Part shown: one piece after another, positions 6,484-15,749 of the stretch
Layout: the number at the start of each line of letters is the position of its first letter
How positions within the stretch are numbered: the first letter of the stretch is position 1
Source of the DNA: PALSA-968 sp964387075
Lineage (GTDB): Bacteria; Bacteroidota; Bacteroidia; B-17B0; Aurantibacillaceae
DNA: 64,000 bases
Direction of reading: 5' to 3'
Assembly (NCBI GenBank): GCA_964387075.1
Contig: CAYLVB010000007.1
Span: 124,001 to 188,000, forward strand
Made by a program: the position numbers and the translations under genes
The notes under the pieces: generated by a model
What the model was told of the DNA's origin: nothing
The model's input: only the letters and a program-made list of their open reading frames with translations
The model's database searches: none

Positions 6484-9400
6484 CTATTTATTGATCATCA
6501 GTTTGCTGTTCATCTGCTTACCGTCTGACCGGATACTTACTTCATAAGCTCCTGCAGCAACATTACCGAGAGGGATCTCGTTAAGGCCCGCGTTCACTTG
6601 TTTCTCAAGTATCACCTGACCGGTAATACTGATCAACTTCAGGGTCCCGCTTTTCGCAATATCCACGGTCAGCTTATCAGTTGCAGGGTTCGGATAGATC
6701 GATAAACCGCTTGCGCTGTAATTCTTGATACCAATAGCGCAATTCACTACAACCTGAATACTTTGTTCAGTTTGACAGCCATTCAGGTAAGCGATCACTG
6801 TATAAGAATCCGTTGATGTTGGATTAACCGAAACTGTAGAGGTTGTTGCGAATGCCGCGTTACCACTCCACAACCAGGTAGTTCCGCTACCATAAGCTGT
6901 AAGCACCGCTCCACTTCCACCGGCACAGATCGTGTCTGCACTGGTAGTTACTGTCAAAGTTGGCAATGGGTTGATCGCTAAAGTGGTTACGATGATGCTG
7001 TCGTGTCCGTTCACATCCACCGTATCGCCATAGACGCCGGCCACTGTTTGATAACCGCCACCCAGCATGATACTATCGCCCTGGCAAATGGCCGCGTTGG
7101 CATAACCGATGGGGATCAGGTGGATCATACTTGAATCTACATAATAATCGTTGTTGGTGCTGGTTGGAGTAAGCGTATTAATGGTTACTGCCCTTGCGCT
7201 GTCCATCCCGTAATTAGGTATATCCACATAGATCTTGTAGCTTCCTAAAGGTACTCCGGTGAAGTTGTAATTACCGCTGGTATCGGTGGTTGTTCTTGCG
7301 GCCGGACTTCCACCCGGATTTCTTCCAAGTTTTACGTCAACCCCCTTAAGTGGCGCACCCATTGGGTGGAAACCGCCGTTCCCGTATCGGGCTCCTGTAT
7401 AAGAAGAATCATAGGTGATCTGTCCGCTGATCTGGCCCGGACCGGCAACAGGTGGTGGCATTTGTAATATCTGTATATTATTTCCGCCCACGTTACCTGC
7501 CACGCAGCTAAAGTGCTGTATGACTACAGCAGAATCCCACTGGAACGGGTACGTTTTGTTACTGAAGTAAGTACCAACAGCTGTTGCATATAAAGGATTG
7601 CTGGTATCGGCCTCCACTTTGGCAATATAACTTCCGTACAGAACCGATGGGAAATACCAACCTCCCGCACCGCCGGAAGAAAGCGTGAACACTCCTGCTG
7701 TATCGCCGGGCTGCGGATTCAATGGATTGAGTTTGAAAAGATATACTTTACCCGCGATGACCGGGTTTAAAAGAGTATCAACCGTTACACCCGATAAAGA
7801 GTCGGAAGGGTTCACCCAAACGTAGATGGGCGGAGGAGGATTTCCCACGGTACACATGTTCGCGTCTTTGATATCCACATACATGTAAATGTAAGGAGAG
7901 AAAGATGGTACTGTGTAAAGCGTGATCTCGGTAGTATCGCTTCCGGGATAGCTAAGCATCTCTTCCACGTTATGCCAGGTATACGTATAAGGGGCTGTGC
8001 CACCTGATGCGCTTACGTAAAACTCGATGGTTTGACCCCGGCAAATAGTATCGTTAGAAACCGTTGCCAGCGAGGAAGAAGGATTTGGATTGATGGTGAA
8101 TGAACCGGTAATGCTGTCTTTGTACTGGCTCGTGTAAGTTCCGTTGTAAGCCACCATTTTCACGTTGTAAAGGCCCGCGGTTGAAGGATAATACACAGTA
8201 TCCTGGGCCCAACTGTAATGTGTTCCGTTGATGAACCATTCGTAGGAAGAGCCGTTCTGTGAAGTGTTCACTAAATAAACACCGTTGTTCTCGCAATAGC
8301 CTGTTCCGGTAAAAACCGAATCGGTGTAAGAAGCGGTTGGATTGATGGGATAAAAGCTGTAGATATTCCCAAGGTCCATGCTGCTTTGGTTTTGAGCGCC
8401 GCCGGCAGCTTTTGAACCCATGCCTGAGTGGCCCGTAGTAAAAAGACGGCTGTTAAAGGAATGCAGGGAATAGTCGGAAGCTATATTGGTAAAGCTCTCA
8501 AGCCCCGAATACTCGGAAGAGACCTCAATGGTATCGCGACCCAATGCGTTCCGGTAAACCTCATAAATTCGGGGTATTTGCCCGCTTTGCATAACTACCT
8601 GTACCCAAAGTTTGCCATCAGCTACGGCCATATCCTGGAAGCCATCCCACTGTCCCGCTAAGCCGTTCCATCCTGCACTGTCAATATAAGAATCCCATGT
8701 TTGGGTAGTGACAAGGCTATCCGCGGTATAAATAAGGCCGATACCACTAGATGCATAGGTTACCCCTGCCATCAAGGTATCGTTATACACAAAAAGTTTA
8801 CTAAAATTAGCGTTGAACGAATTCACTCCAAGCACAGAACCCATTGAAAGACCGGTTGTGACCGTATCCCAATTCACCCCATCCGCAGTACGAAGGATCA
8901 TACCGCCATTTGTCATGTTAAATGTGCTGATGTAAAGTTTGTTGTGCCATACTGCAGAACTGTTGATATACTCGACCCTTGAGCCTGGAGAAAAATTGGT
9001 TGAATTGACCCATGTAGGATTTGTTTGGTTGGCCGGTGCTTTCCAAACAGAGGCGTAGTGAGGCCAGCCGGGAGAAACGAAAGCGTAAATTGTATCGTTT
9101 GACCCGGTAGGCGAATACTGTATAAGATTGCCAATTTTGGGGTAATTCCCTGAGATGATCTTATTCGTATCAGGTGCCGAAAGGTAGTTTATGGTTCCGT
9201 GCACGGTATAAGAACTGCCATCGTAACGATATACCTGTGGTTTAATTCCTATAAAACCTCCGGTTGTATCATAATTGGTTTGTGAACCAAAGAACATATA
9301 GTTGGCATTGGCTGTGGCACTGGAAAAATAATTTTCATTGCTGGCTTGCAGAAGAGGCGTCAGGCCTGTTTCTTCGGTAAAGGAACCTGGCGCGCCCGTA

Positions 9401-9588
9401 GCGGATGAATGAAGCGAGATATATCCCATGGAGTCGCCCACCACATACAATTTACCCTGGAATACCTGGCTCCTCCAGAAGCTGATCTGTTGGCCAAAAC
9501 CGTTAGATTCAATGGGTGCCCAATTATGCTGGGCGTTCGTAAAAAGGCAAGTGGTTAGCGATAAAGCAAGGAATAATTTTTTCATCAT
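6484..9588 (-). CDS. Large T9SS type A cargo protein with propeller-like and Ig-like regions
   Basis: 1034 residues with a signal peptide (MMKKLFLALSLTTCLFTNA). Residues of about 20-400 contain repeated strands such as GKLYVVGDSMG and DGVNWDTVTTG, resembling a beta-propeller of the sialidase/photosystem-stability type. Residues of about 420-700 are Ig/PKD-like (NPSSSLATVSNDTICRGQTI). From about 720, GQITYD and the stretch ending DTSGNYNFTGVPLGSYKIYV are a carboxypeptidase-regulatory/SdrD B-like domain. The last ~75 residues (LSIYPNPATDKLTVDI ... KLMINK) form a T9SS type A sorting domain, so the protein is expected on the cell surface or outside. It is followed by a strong terminator. No catalytic residues are recognisable; an adhesin or surface structural role is a guess. 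Confidence 0.85.
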   Translation of the reverse strand: MMKKLFLALSLTTCLFTNAQHNWAPIESNGFGQQISFWRSQVFQGKLYVVGDSMGYISLHSSATGAPGSFTEETGLTPLLQASNENYFSSATANANYMFFGSQTNYDTTGGFIGIKPQVYRYDGSSYTVHGTINYLSAPDTNKIISGNYPKIGNLIQYSPTGSNDTIYAFVSPGWPHYASVWKAPANQTNPTWVNSTNFSPGSRVEYINSSAVWHNKLYISTFNMTNGGMILRTADGVNWDTVTTGLSMGSVLGVNSFNANFSKLFVYNDTLMAGVTYASSGIGLIYTADSLVTTQTWDSYIDSAGWNGLAGQWDGFQDMAVADGKLWVQVVMQSGQIPRIYEVYRNALGRDTIEVSSEYSGLESFTNIASDYSLHSFNSRLFTTGHSGMGSKAAGGAQNQSSMDLGNIYSFYPINPTASYTDSVFTGTGYCENNGVYLVNTSQNGSSYEWFINGTHYSWAQDTVYYPSTAGLYNVKMVAYNGTYTSQYKDSITGSFTINPNPSSSLATVSNDTICRGQTIEFYVSASGGTAPYTYTWHNVEEMLSYPGSDTTEITLYTVPSFSPYIYMYVDIKDANMCTVGNPPPPIYVWVNPSDSLSGVTVDTLLNPVIAGKVYLFKLNPLNPQPGDTAGVFTLSSGGAGGWYFPSVLYGSYIAKVEADTSNPLYATAVGTYFSNKTYPFQWDSAVVIQHFSCVAGNVGGNNIQILQMPPPVAGPGQISGQITYDSSYTGARYGNGGFHPMGAPLKGVDVKLGRNPGGSPAARTTTDTSGNYNFTGVPLGSYKIYVDIPNYGMDSARAVTINTLTPTSTNNDYYVDSSMIHLIPIGYANAAICQGDSIMLGGGYQTVAGVYGDTVDVNGHDSIIVTTLAINPLPTLTVTTSADTICAGGSGAVLTAYGSGTTWLWSGNAAFATTSTVSVNPTSTDSYTVIAYLNGCQTEQSIQVVVNCAIGIKNYSASGLSIYPNPATDKLTVDIAKSGTLKLISITGQVILEKQVNAGLNEIPLGNVAAGAYEVSIRSDGKQMNSKLMINK

Positions 9589-9646
9589 CTGCTGGATTTT
9601 TTAGCAGGGCTAAGATAGGAAAAACCAATCTTTTTGCAATACGTGT

Positions 9647-10837
9647 TTAGACGGATTCCATAAAACGGGTTATCAACTCAAAAACCTGTCGATACCGCGT
9701 AAGTGGCAGAGTTTCAGCCTTATCATATACATCATGGTAGGCTTTTATGCCGCCCATGGTATAAATAAAGAAGCAAGGCACTCCCTTTTCGGTGAACCAG
9801 AAGTGATCGCTGTTCTGCGCCTTACCGCGGGGCTTGACCAGGGTGAGGTATTTCTTCTCATCGTTCAGCCTCTTTAAAAGCTCGAACTGGGGCTTGAATT
9901 CTGTAGCATTTACTACCGTTATGCCCTCATCCCCGGTGCCTAAGAGATCGAGGTTCAGTAAGAATTTTATTTTGGTTAAGTCTACGGTGTTTTGCTCCAC
10001 AAAGTATTGAGAGCCCATCAACCCGGCCTCCTCACCCGCGAAGAACACGAATACGGTTTTGTACTTAGGTGGGGTTTTAGTGTAATGTTTTACAAGGTTG
10101 AGCAGCATGCTGCAGCCGCTGGCATTATCGTTGGCGCCGGGGAAATAAGTACTCTTCCCCATGCTGCCCAAATGATCATAGTGCGCGGTAAATAGGATCA
10201 TCGTATCGTTATTGACCCTGCCGGGAATAAAAGCGCAGATGTTCTTGTTGATGTATTTAGTAAGCAGCTTGTTCTCGATGTTCACTTCCAGGTTCTTGAT
10301 ATCGGGGTAACTACCCTTGTTCAGCAGCTCAATAGAACAATACGGCATTGCCTCATGAGCTACCGAAAAGGTAAGTTTTCGTTGCAGTGTTATCGCTACT
10401 ACCGCATCCTTTGCACCATCCATTACGTAAGTAACGCTGTCAACCTTTTTCATCTTCGTGCCCCCCTTAAATCCGCTGCTCTCCGGGCTTACAATAAAAT
10501 CCACGCCGGGCTTCAACTTCTTCCCATTGATCTTCACTTCCATTTTGCCGGGGAAAGTATTCACATTGAAATCAAACCACTGAAAGTATCCCGTACCAAA
10601 AAGCGGTTCGGCTTTCCAGCGCTTCAATTCGCCCGCAATGTATTTGGCCGCCTTGTCGAGACCGTTGTTCACGTAACCGCGCCCAAAGAATTCTTTTGAA
10701 GTAAGTTTTTTGATGACCTGCCGGGTGTAAAGGGAATCCTGGGCTGAACAGTAGGAAGTAAGCAGTAGGCAGGTGGCAGTAAGAACGGTTGCCGTGGCAG
10801 GAAGCAGTTTATACAAATCTTTTCTGTACCAGCGCAT
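9647..10837 (-). CDS. Exported M28-family zinc metallopeptidase
   Basis: 396 residues; signal sequence at about residues 12-32, ending CSAQ. Zinc-site motifs are TAHYDHLGS (about 218), GANDNASGCSM (about 235), GEEAGLMGSQYF (about 268) and NLDLLGTGDEG (about 292), plus KAYHDVYDKAETLP near the C-terminus supplying the last His. It lacks the larger insertion seen in the 519-aa M28 protein at 4276. The first 29 bases overlap the end of the upstream 182-aa gene, which indicates co-transcription. Probably a periplasmic or outer-membrane-associated aminopeptidase. Confidence 0.9.
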   Translation of the reverse strand: MRWYRKDLYKLLPATATVLTATCLLLTSYCSAQDSLYTRQVIKKLTSKEFFGRGYVNNGLDKAAKYIAGELKRWKAEPLFGTGYFQWFDFNVNTFPGKMEVKINGKKLKPGVDFIVSPESSGFKGGTKMKKVDSVTYVMDGAKDAVVAITLQRKLTFSVAHEAMPYCSIELLNKGSYPDIKNLEVNIENKLLTKYINKNICAFIPGRVNNDTMILFTAHYDHLGSMGKSTYFPGANDNASGCSMLLNLVKHYTKTPPKYKTVFVFFAGEEAGLMGSQYFVEQNTVDLTKIKFLLNLDLLGTGDEGITVVNATEFKPQFELLKRLNDEKKYLTLVKPRGKAQNSDHFWFTEKGVPCFFIYTMGGIKAYHDVYDKAETLPLTRYRQVFELITRFMESV

Positions 10838-11357
10838 AGAAATTCTTTACTAAGGGGTTTTCGTCCTTCCACTTATACACCTGCTTCAAAGACTCGAGAT
10901 AACGTATTGCCTGGTCGAGGGTATTGATGGAGTTGAGCTGGTTGAAGGCCGCGTTGAATTCCAACTGGTTCTGGTTAAAGAGCTCGTTGGCTATGCGGAA
11001 CTTATTATTGATACTTAACTCGATCTTGCGAAGGATCACCGCATCCTCCACGGGACTTGGTGTTGTTTCTTCCTTTTTCTCTTCCTTCACCGATTCCACA
11101 ACCTTCTCTGCGGTAACATTGCTTTCCATCGTTACCGCCTGCATGATCTTCATGTGCACCTGCAGGTCGCCGGTAAGTTCATGGCTTTTTAAAGCATGTG
11201 CATAAACGCAAAGATTGCGGTACATCTTTTCCACGTGATCCAGAAGTTCCTGTGCCTCGCTGGCGGTGAGGTGCTGGTCGTTCTCCAGCTGCTGAAGATA
11301 TTTCTTCGCTTTTTCAGCTTCTTCCTTGATATGTGCCAGTACGGCTTCCTTCTGCAT
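10809..11357 (-). CDS. Conserved helical protein of unknown function
   Basis: 182 residues, no signal peptide. It is rich in Glu, Lys and Gln and predicted mostly helical: residues 1-75 look like a coiled-coil hairpin (EEAEKAKKYLQQLEND). An acidic/proline linker (about 85-105, KEEKKEETTPSPVED) leads to a second helical part with NQNQLEFNAAFNQLNSI. I recognise the general type from Bacteroidota genomes but no named domain. The 29-base overlap with the M28 peptidase gene makes them an operon. It is divergent from tdk, sharing the 79-bp gap 11358-11436. Confidence 0.6.
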   Translation of the reverse strand: MQKEAVLAHIKEEAEKAKKYLQQLENDQHLTASEAQELLDHVEKMYRNLCVYAHALKSHELTGDLQVHMKIMQAVTMESNVTAEKVVESVKEEKKEETTPSPVEDAVILRKIELSINNKFRIANELFNQNQLEFNAAFNQLNSINTLDQAIRYLESLKQVYKWKDENPLVKNFYALVQKRFV

Positions 11358-11388
11358 AACGCCTTGCTTTTACTGTTTAAAAATAACG

Positions 11389-11396
11389 TATTTTTG
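11389..11396 (+). promoter_or_regulatory. TAnnTTTG -7 box upstream of tdk
   Basis: TATTTTTG lies 40 bases before the ATG of tdk in the gap shared with the divergent 182-aa gene. A TTG at 11364 is somewhat far for a -33 element, so only the -7 box is supported. Confidence 0.4.
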
Positions 11397-11436
11397 CTTT
11401 GTTTAGTACATCGGTTGAAAAATATTCGCCAGCGCT

Positions 11437-12021
11437 ATGTTTTTAGAAAGTCACAGGCACGAAAGCAATAAAAAAGGCAGCATAGAAGTGATCTGCGGCA
11501 GCATGTTCTCGGGCAAGACCGAAGAGCTGATACGCCGCCTCAAACGCGCCCAGTTTGCTAAACAAAAAGTAGAGATCTTCAAGCCCAAAATAGATACAAG
11601 GTACCACGAGCAGGATGTGGTTTCTCACGATTCTAACGCCATTCGCAGCACACCCGTTCCCAATAGCTCAAATATCCTCCTCCTGGCAAATGACGTGGAC
11701 GTAGTTGCCATTGACGAAGCGCAGTTCTTCGATGCGGGCCTTGTGCAGGTTTGTACCAAATTAGCCAATCACGGTGCAAGGGTGATCGTTGCAGGTTTGG
11801 ACATGGATTTTGCAGGCAATCCATTCGGACCCGTACCTGCGCTGATGGCGGTTGCCGAACATGTAACAAAGGTTCATGCCATTTGCGTAGAATGCGGCGC
11901 TATCGCCAATTTCAGTTATAGAAAAACAACCGATCAAACATTGGTGATGCTGGGCGAGGTAGATGCTTACAAACCGCTTTGCCGCGAGTGCTACAACCAA
12001 AATTTTTCGAAAGGGTCTTAA
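11437..12021 (+). CDS. tdk: Thymidine kinase
   Basis: 194 residues. Phosphorylates thymidine to dTMP with ATP in the cytosol (pyrimidine salvage). The P-loop GSMFSGKT is at residues 21-28 and the Walker B-like DEAQFF at about 93-98. GLDMDFAGNPFGP is the lasso-side motif and ANFSYR the thymidine-binding region. Two CxxC pairs (CVEC near 151 and CREC near 183) bind the structural zinc of type II thymidine kinases. The stop is one base before the ATG of murF-alr, so the two are co-transcribed. Confidence 0.95.
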   Translation: MFLESHRHESNKKGSIEVICGSMFSGKTEELIRRLKRAQFAKQKVEIFKPKIDTRYHEQDVVSHDSNAIRSTPVPNSSNILLLANDVDVVAIDEAQFFDAGLVQVCTKLANHGARVIVAGLDMDFAGNPFGPVPALMAVAEHVTKVHAICVECGAIANFSYRKTTDQTLVMLGEVDAYKPLCRECYNQNFSKGS

Positions 12022-12022
12022 T

Positions 12023-14506
12023 ATGCAATTCACCGCAGCGCAAACAAGCAAGATACTTTCTGCAAAACAGGGCGGCAACGCTAAAAACTCCTTTTCGGAG
12101 GTCATAACCGATAGTCGCAATACCGGCAATGCCTCAAACTCCCTGTTTGTTTGCGTAAAGGGCGACCGACATAACGGGCATGCTTACATCAAAGACCTTT
12201 ACGAACAGGGTTGCCGCTGTTTTTTGGTGAGTGAGCAACACGCTTATTACGACGAACTGAAAGAAGCGAGCTTTATTCATGTTACCAATACCCTGGAAGG
12301 TTTTCAACGACTGGCGGCGCACAAAAGAAGTTTATTTGATCTTCCTGTCACCGGAATTACCGGCAGTAACGGTAAGACCATTGTAAAGGAGTGGCTCTGG
12401 CAATTGCTGGAACCCGACTTTATCATTTGCAAAAATCCAAAAAGCTATAATTCTCAGATCGGTGTGCCGCTTTCGGTTTGGGCTTTGAACAATAAGCATA
12501 ATTTTGCTTTGTTCGAGGCAGGCATTTCCTTACCCGGCGAAATGGAAAAACTCGAGAAGATCATTCAACCTGAAATTGGACTCATCACCAACATCGGCAG
12601 CGCGCACGACGAGAATTTTAAGAATAAAAAGGAAAAGACCGAAGAAAAACTCAAGCTCTTTAAGAATTGTAAAACTGTTCTTTACTGCAAAGATTACAAA
12701 GAGATAGAAGTTGGTTTAAAGAAAGCGGTAGGCGGTAGAGTAAAGAAAGTCAGCTGGTCGCTCAAGACAACAGCCGATCTGCGCATAAGTTCTGTGAAGG
12801 AAAAAAATGGGATTACTTCCCTGAAAGGCAAATACAACAAAAAAGAGATCGTACTCAACGTTCCTTTTTCCGACAAAGCTTCCATAGAGAATTGCATTCA
12901 CTGCTGGCTCTTCCTCTTACATTTAGGTTACAAGAATGAGGTGATCCAACACCGCATTTCAGAACTGGCACCACTGGGCATGCGCCTGGAAATGAAACAG
13001 GGCATCAACAACTGCACCGTCATCAACGATTCGTACAGCAACGACATTCATTCCCTATCGATAGCGCTCGACTTTTTGAAACAGCAAAAACAACACGAGA
13101 ATAAGGTTGTTATACTAAGCGATATTTTGCAATCGGGCAAAGACAGCAAAGCGCTGTATAAAGAAGTGAACCGCTTGCTGAAGAACAAAAGGGTGACCGA
13201 GTTCATTGGTATAGGAAAAGAACTTTCTGAGCATCAGCATCTCATTGAAGGAAAGAAATATTTCTTTTTTACTACCAAGAAATTTCTCGACGCGATAAAA
13301 CAAAATAAGATCTCATTTGCCAACGCCGATATACTTGTAAAGGGTGCGCGCAGTTTTGAGTTTGAACGGATCCAGAAATTACTGCAGGCCAAGAGTCATG
13401 ATACGGTTTTAGAGATCAACCTCAACAACCTGGTGAATAACCTCAATTATTATCGCGGCAAGTTAAAGCCCGGCACGGGTATCATGCCTATGGTAAAGGC
13501 TTTTTCCTACGGAAGCGGCAGTTTTGAGATAGCGAATGCTTTGCAGCATAACCGGGTGAATTATTTCGCGGTGGCTTATGCCGATGAAGGTGTTGAACTC
13601 AGAACGAATGGCATCGCCACGCCGGTGATGGTGATGAACCCTGAATTACAAAGCCTGGATCAACTCGTGCAATACCAATTGGAGCCCGAGATCTTTTCTT
13701 TTTCTTTACTGGAACAGTTCGCCAAACACATTTCCGCCAACAAAGCGCAATTGAAAGATGGAGAATTTCCGATCCACATCAAGATCGATACCGGCATGCA
13801 TCGTTTGGGGTTTGAAGAAAAGGATATCCCCCAACTTATCGAAAAACTAAAGCAATATCCTTTCCTGAAAGTAAAAAGCATTTTCTCGCATTTGGTGGCA
13901 AGCGACGATCCTAATTTCGATGAATTTACGCGCGGACAAATATTTTTGTTCAACCGCCTGAGCCATCAAGTAATGGATTCGCTGAATTACCCGGTGCTGC
14001 GCCACATTTGCAATTCGGGCGGCATTTCGCGCTTCCCCGAAGCGCATTTTGATCTTGTGCGACTTGGCATTGGTCTTTACGGCGTTGGGGCAAGTGAAGA
14101 AGAGCAGAGACATTTACTGAACGTGAGCTCGCTAAAAACAACGATCTCGCAAATAAAACACCTGCAGGAAGGCGATACCGTTGGTTACTCGCGCCGCGGA
14201 AAAATAAATAAACCAAGCACGATCGCCACCGTTCCTATTGGTTACGCCGACGGACTGAACCGCAAACTGGGTTTAGGAGCAGGCAGCCTTTACGTGCACG
14301 GAAAAGCAGCGCCCATCTTAGGTAGCGTTTGCATGGACATGTGCATGATAGACGTAACAGGAATTAACTGCAAAGAAGGCGACGAAGTGATCGTATTCGA
14401 TTCCTTCGAAACCCTGAAAAAACTGGCTGATACTTTGGGAACTATTACCTACGAAGTGCTTACTTCGGTTTCCGCGAGGGTAAAGCGGGTTTATTTGCAG
14501 GAGTGA
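12023..14506 (+). CDS. Bifunctional UDP-N-acetylmuramoyl-tripeptide:D-Ala-D-Ala ligase / alanine racemase (MurF-Alr fusion)
   Basis: 827 residues from the ATG at 12023. The frame is open for 20 more codons upstream, but these lie inside tdk and are not MurF-like. Residues 1-~455 are a Mur ligase: ATP loop GITGSNGKT at about 110-118, then NKHNFALFEAGIS and MRLEMKQGINNCTVINDSYSN. Residues of about 460-827 are a PLP-dependent alanine racemase: the PLP lysine is in MVKAFSYGSG (about 492), the second catalytic tyrosine in VGYSRRG (about 720), with LGIGLYGV and CMDMCMIDVT. The enzyme would make D-Ala and also attach D-Ala-D-Ala to the cell-wall precursor; D-Ala-D-Ala itself still needs Ddl. This fusion is characteristic of Bacteroidota. 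Confidence 0.95.
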   Translation: MQFTAAQTSKILSAKQGGNAKNSFSEVITDSRNTGNASNSLFVCVKGDRHNGHAYIKDLYEQGCRCFLVSEQHAYYDELKEASFIHVTNTLEGFQRLAAHKRSLFDLPVTGITGSNGKTIVKEWLWQLLEPDFIICKNPKSYNSQIGVPLSVWALNNKHNFALFEAGISLPGEMEKLEKIIQPEIGLITNIGSAHDENFKNKKEKTEEKLKLFKNCKTVLYCKDYKEIEVGLKKAVGGRVKKVSWSLKTTADLRISSVKEKNGITSLKGKYNKKEIVLNVPFSDKASIENCIHCWLFLLHLGYKNEVIQHRISELAPLGMRLEMKQGINNCTVINDSYSNDIHSLSIALDFLKQQKQHENKVVILSDILQSGKDSKALYKEVNRLLKNKRVTEFIGIGKELSEHQHLIEGKKYFFFTTKKFLDAIKQNKISFANADILVKGARSFEFERIQKLLQAKSHDTVLEINLNNLVNNLNYYRGKLKPGTGIMPMVKAFSYGSGSFEIANALQHNRVNYFAVAYADEGVELRTNGIATPVMVMNPELQSLDQLVQYQLEPEIFSFSLLEQFAKHISANKAQLKDGEFPIHIKIDTGMHRLGFEEKDIPQLIEKLKQYPFLKVKSIFSHLVASDDPNFDEFTRGQIFLFNRLSHQVMDSLNYPVLRHICNSGGISRFPEAHFDLVRLGIGLYGVGASEEEQRHLLNVSSLKTTISQIKHLQEGDTVGYSRRGKINKPSTIATVPIGYADGLNRKLGLGAGSLYVHGKAAPILGSVCMDMCMIDVTGINCKEGDEVIVFDSFETLKKLADTLGTITYEVLTSVSARVKRVYLQE

Positions 14507-14525
14507 CCTGAATTTCTGAGAGCGA

Positions 14526-15749
14526 TCAATGTTGGATTATGATCTTTTTTGTGAGAATTCCTTCAGTAGTTTCTACCCGCACAAAATAAACACCAGCGGG
14601 AAGATCGCTTAGATCAAAACGAGTTCTTCCTCGTTTCATTTCTTCGCTTCTCCATATTTTTCCCAGAACATCTTCAAAGCATATATCCGCGTCTTTTTGC
14701 ACGGGGAACCACTCTAAATACAACTCGTTATGGGCAGGATTAGGGTATATGTATAATTCGGTTTTTGCAGATTGCTCCGCAAGGCTAAGTGCTGGACAGG
14801 TATCGCAGTATTCCCAGTAATCAAAAGTAGCCGTATTATCGTACCCAGTACCAATATAACCCTTATTTCCAATTGAGAATCCTTCGGCATGCTGCCTGCC
14901 TGTCCCTCCAAAATTTAGTTTTTGCATCCAGGTATTACCCGAAGGATCAAATTCCCAAAAATCTTTCATGTTGTTAATCGTAGTGCTATCCAATCCTAAT
15001 CCGAGATACCCGTTACTACCGATTGAAAATGCCACAGCATTGGATCGCGGACCACCTGGAACATTTGCTTTTTGAAACCAAGAGTTATATGTGGGAGATG
15101 CAGTATCTCCATCCCATTCCCAAAAATCATTTTTATAGTTACTTCCGTCCGTGCCAGTTCCTATATATCCTTTTTTTCCACAAGAGAATCCAGTAGCCCA
15201 TCCTCTAAATCCGCCGGCAAAATCAGCTTTCTGAGTCCATGTATTATAGGTTGCAGAAGCCGTATCTCCATCCCATTCCCAAAAATCTTTGGTATAAGAT
15301 CCCGTTCCTACATACCCTTTCTTTCCTATAGAAAAGGCGACAGCCACTATTCTAAAGGATCCAGGAAAATCTGTTTTCTTGATCCAAACATTATATGTAG
15401 GTGAGGCTGGGTCTCCATCCCACTCCCATAACTCCTTCGTATTCGATCCGCCACCATAGCCCGTAACGACGTACCCCTTCGTTCCGATGGAAAACCCCGC
15501 CGCTAGCTGCCTTGCAGCTCCGGGAAAGTTCGCTTTTTGCGACCAAGTATTACTGGTTTGATCCCACTCCCAAAAATCATTGAATTCGTTTAAGCTCATG
15601 TCACTTCCTAATCCTATGAATCCTTTCGTGCCAATAGAAAAACTCATCGCATTATACCGTGGCATTCCTGGGAAATTAGCTTTTTGCAGCCATGATTGGG
15701 CAACACCGGCATTAAAAATCAAACATAATATTAGAATTGAATTTCTCAC
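14526..15749 (-). CDS. Kelch-like repeat protein with T9SS type A sorting domain
   Basis: 407 residues with a signal peptide (MRNSILILCLIFNAGVAQ). Residues 20-320 hold six kelch-like blades, each with a phrase like AFSIGxKGYVGTG followed by KDFWEWD and W.QKxxFPG, so a six-bladed beta-propeller is expected. The final ~75 residues (YIYPNPAHNELYLEW ... KKIIIQH) are a T9SS type A domain. The start overlaps the stop of the upstream GH16 gene by 4 bases (ATGA arrangement), so it is the last gene of the S74-GH16-kelch operon. Probably a surface-exposed binding or scaffold protein. Confidence 0.85.
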   Translation of the reverse strand: MRNSILILCLIFNAGVAQSWLQKANFPGMPRYNAMSFSIGTKGFIGLGSDMSLNEFNDFWEWDQTSNTWSQKANFPGAARQLAAGFSIGTKGYVVTGYGGGSNTKELWEWDGDPASPTYNVWIKKTDFPGSFRIVAVAFSIGKKGYVGTGSYTKDFWEWDGDTASATYNTWTQKADFAGGFRGWATGFSCGKKGYIGTGTDGSNYKNDFWEWDGDTASPTYNSWFQKANVPGGPRSNAVAFSIGSNGYLGLGLDSTTINNMKDFWEFDPSGNTWMQKLNFGGTGRQHAEGFSIGNKGYIGTGYDNTATFDYWEYCDTCPALSLAEQSAKTELYIYPNPAHNELYLEWFPVQKDADICFEDVLGKIWRSEEMKRGRTRFDLSDLPAGVYFVRVETTEGILTKKIIIQH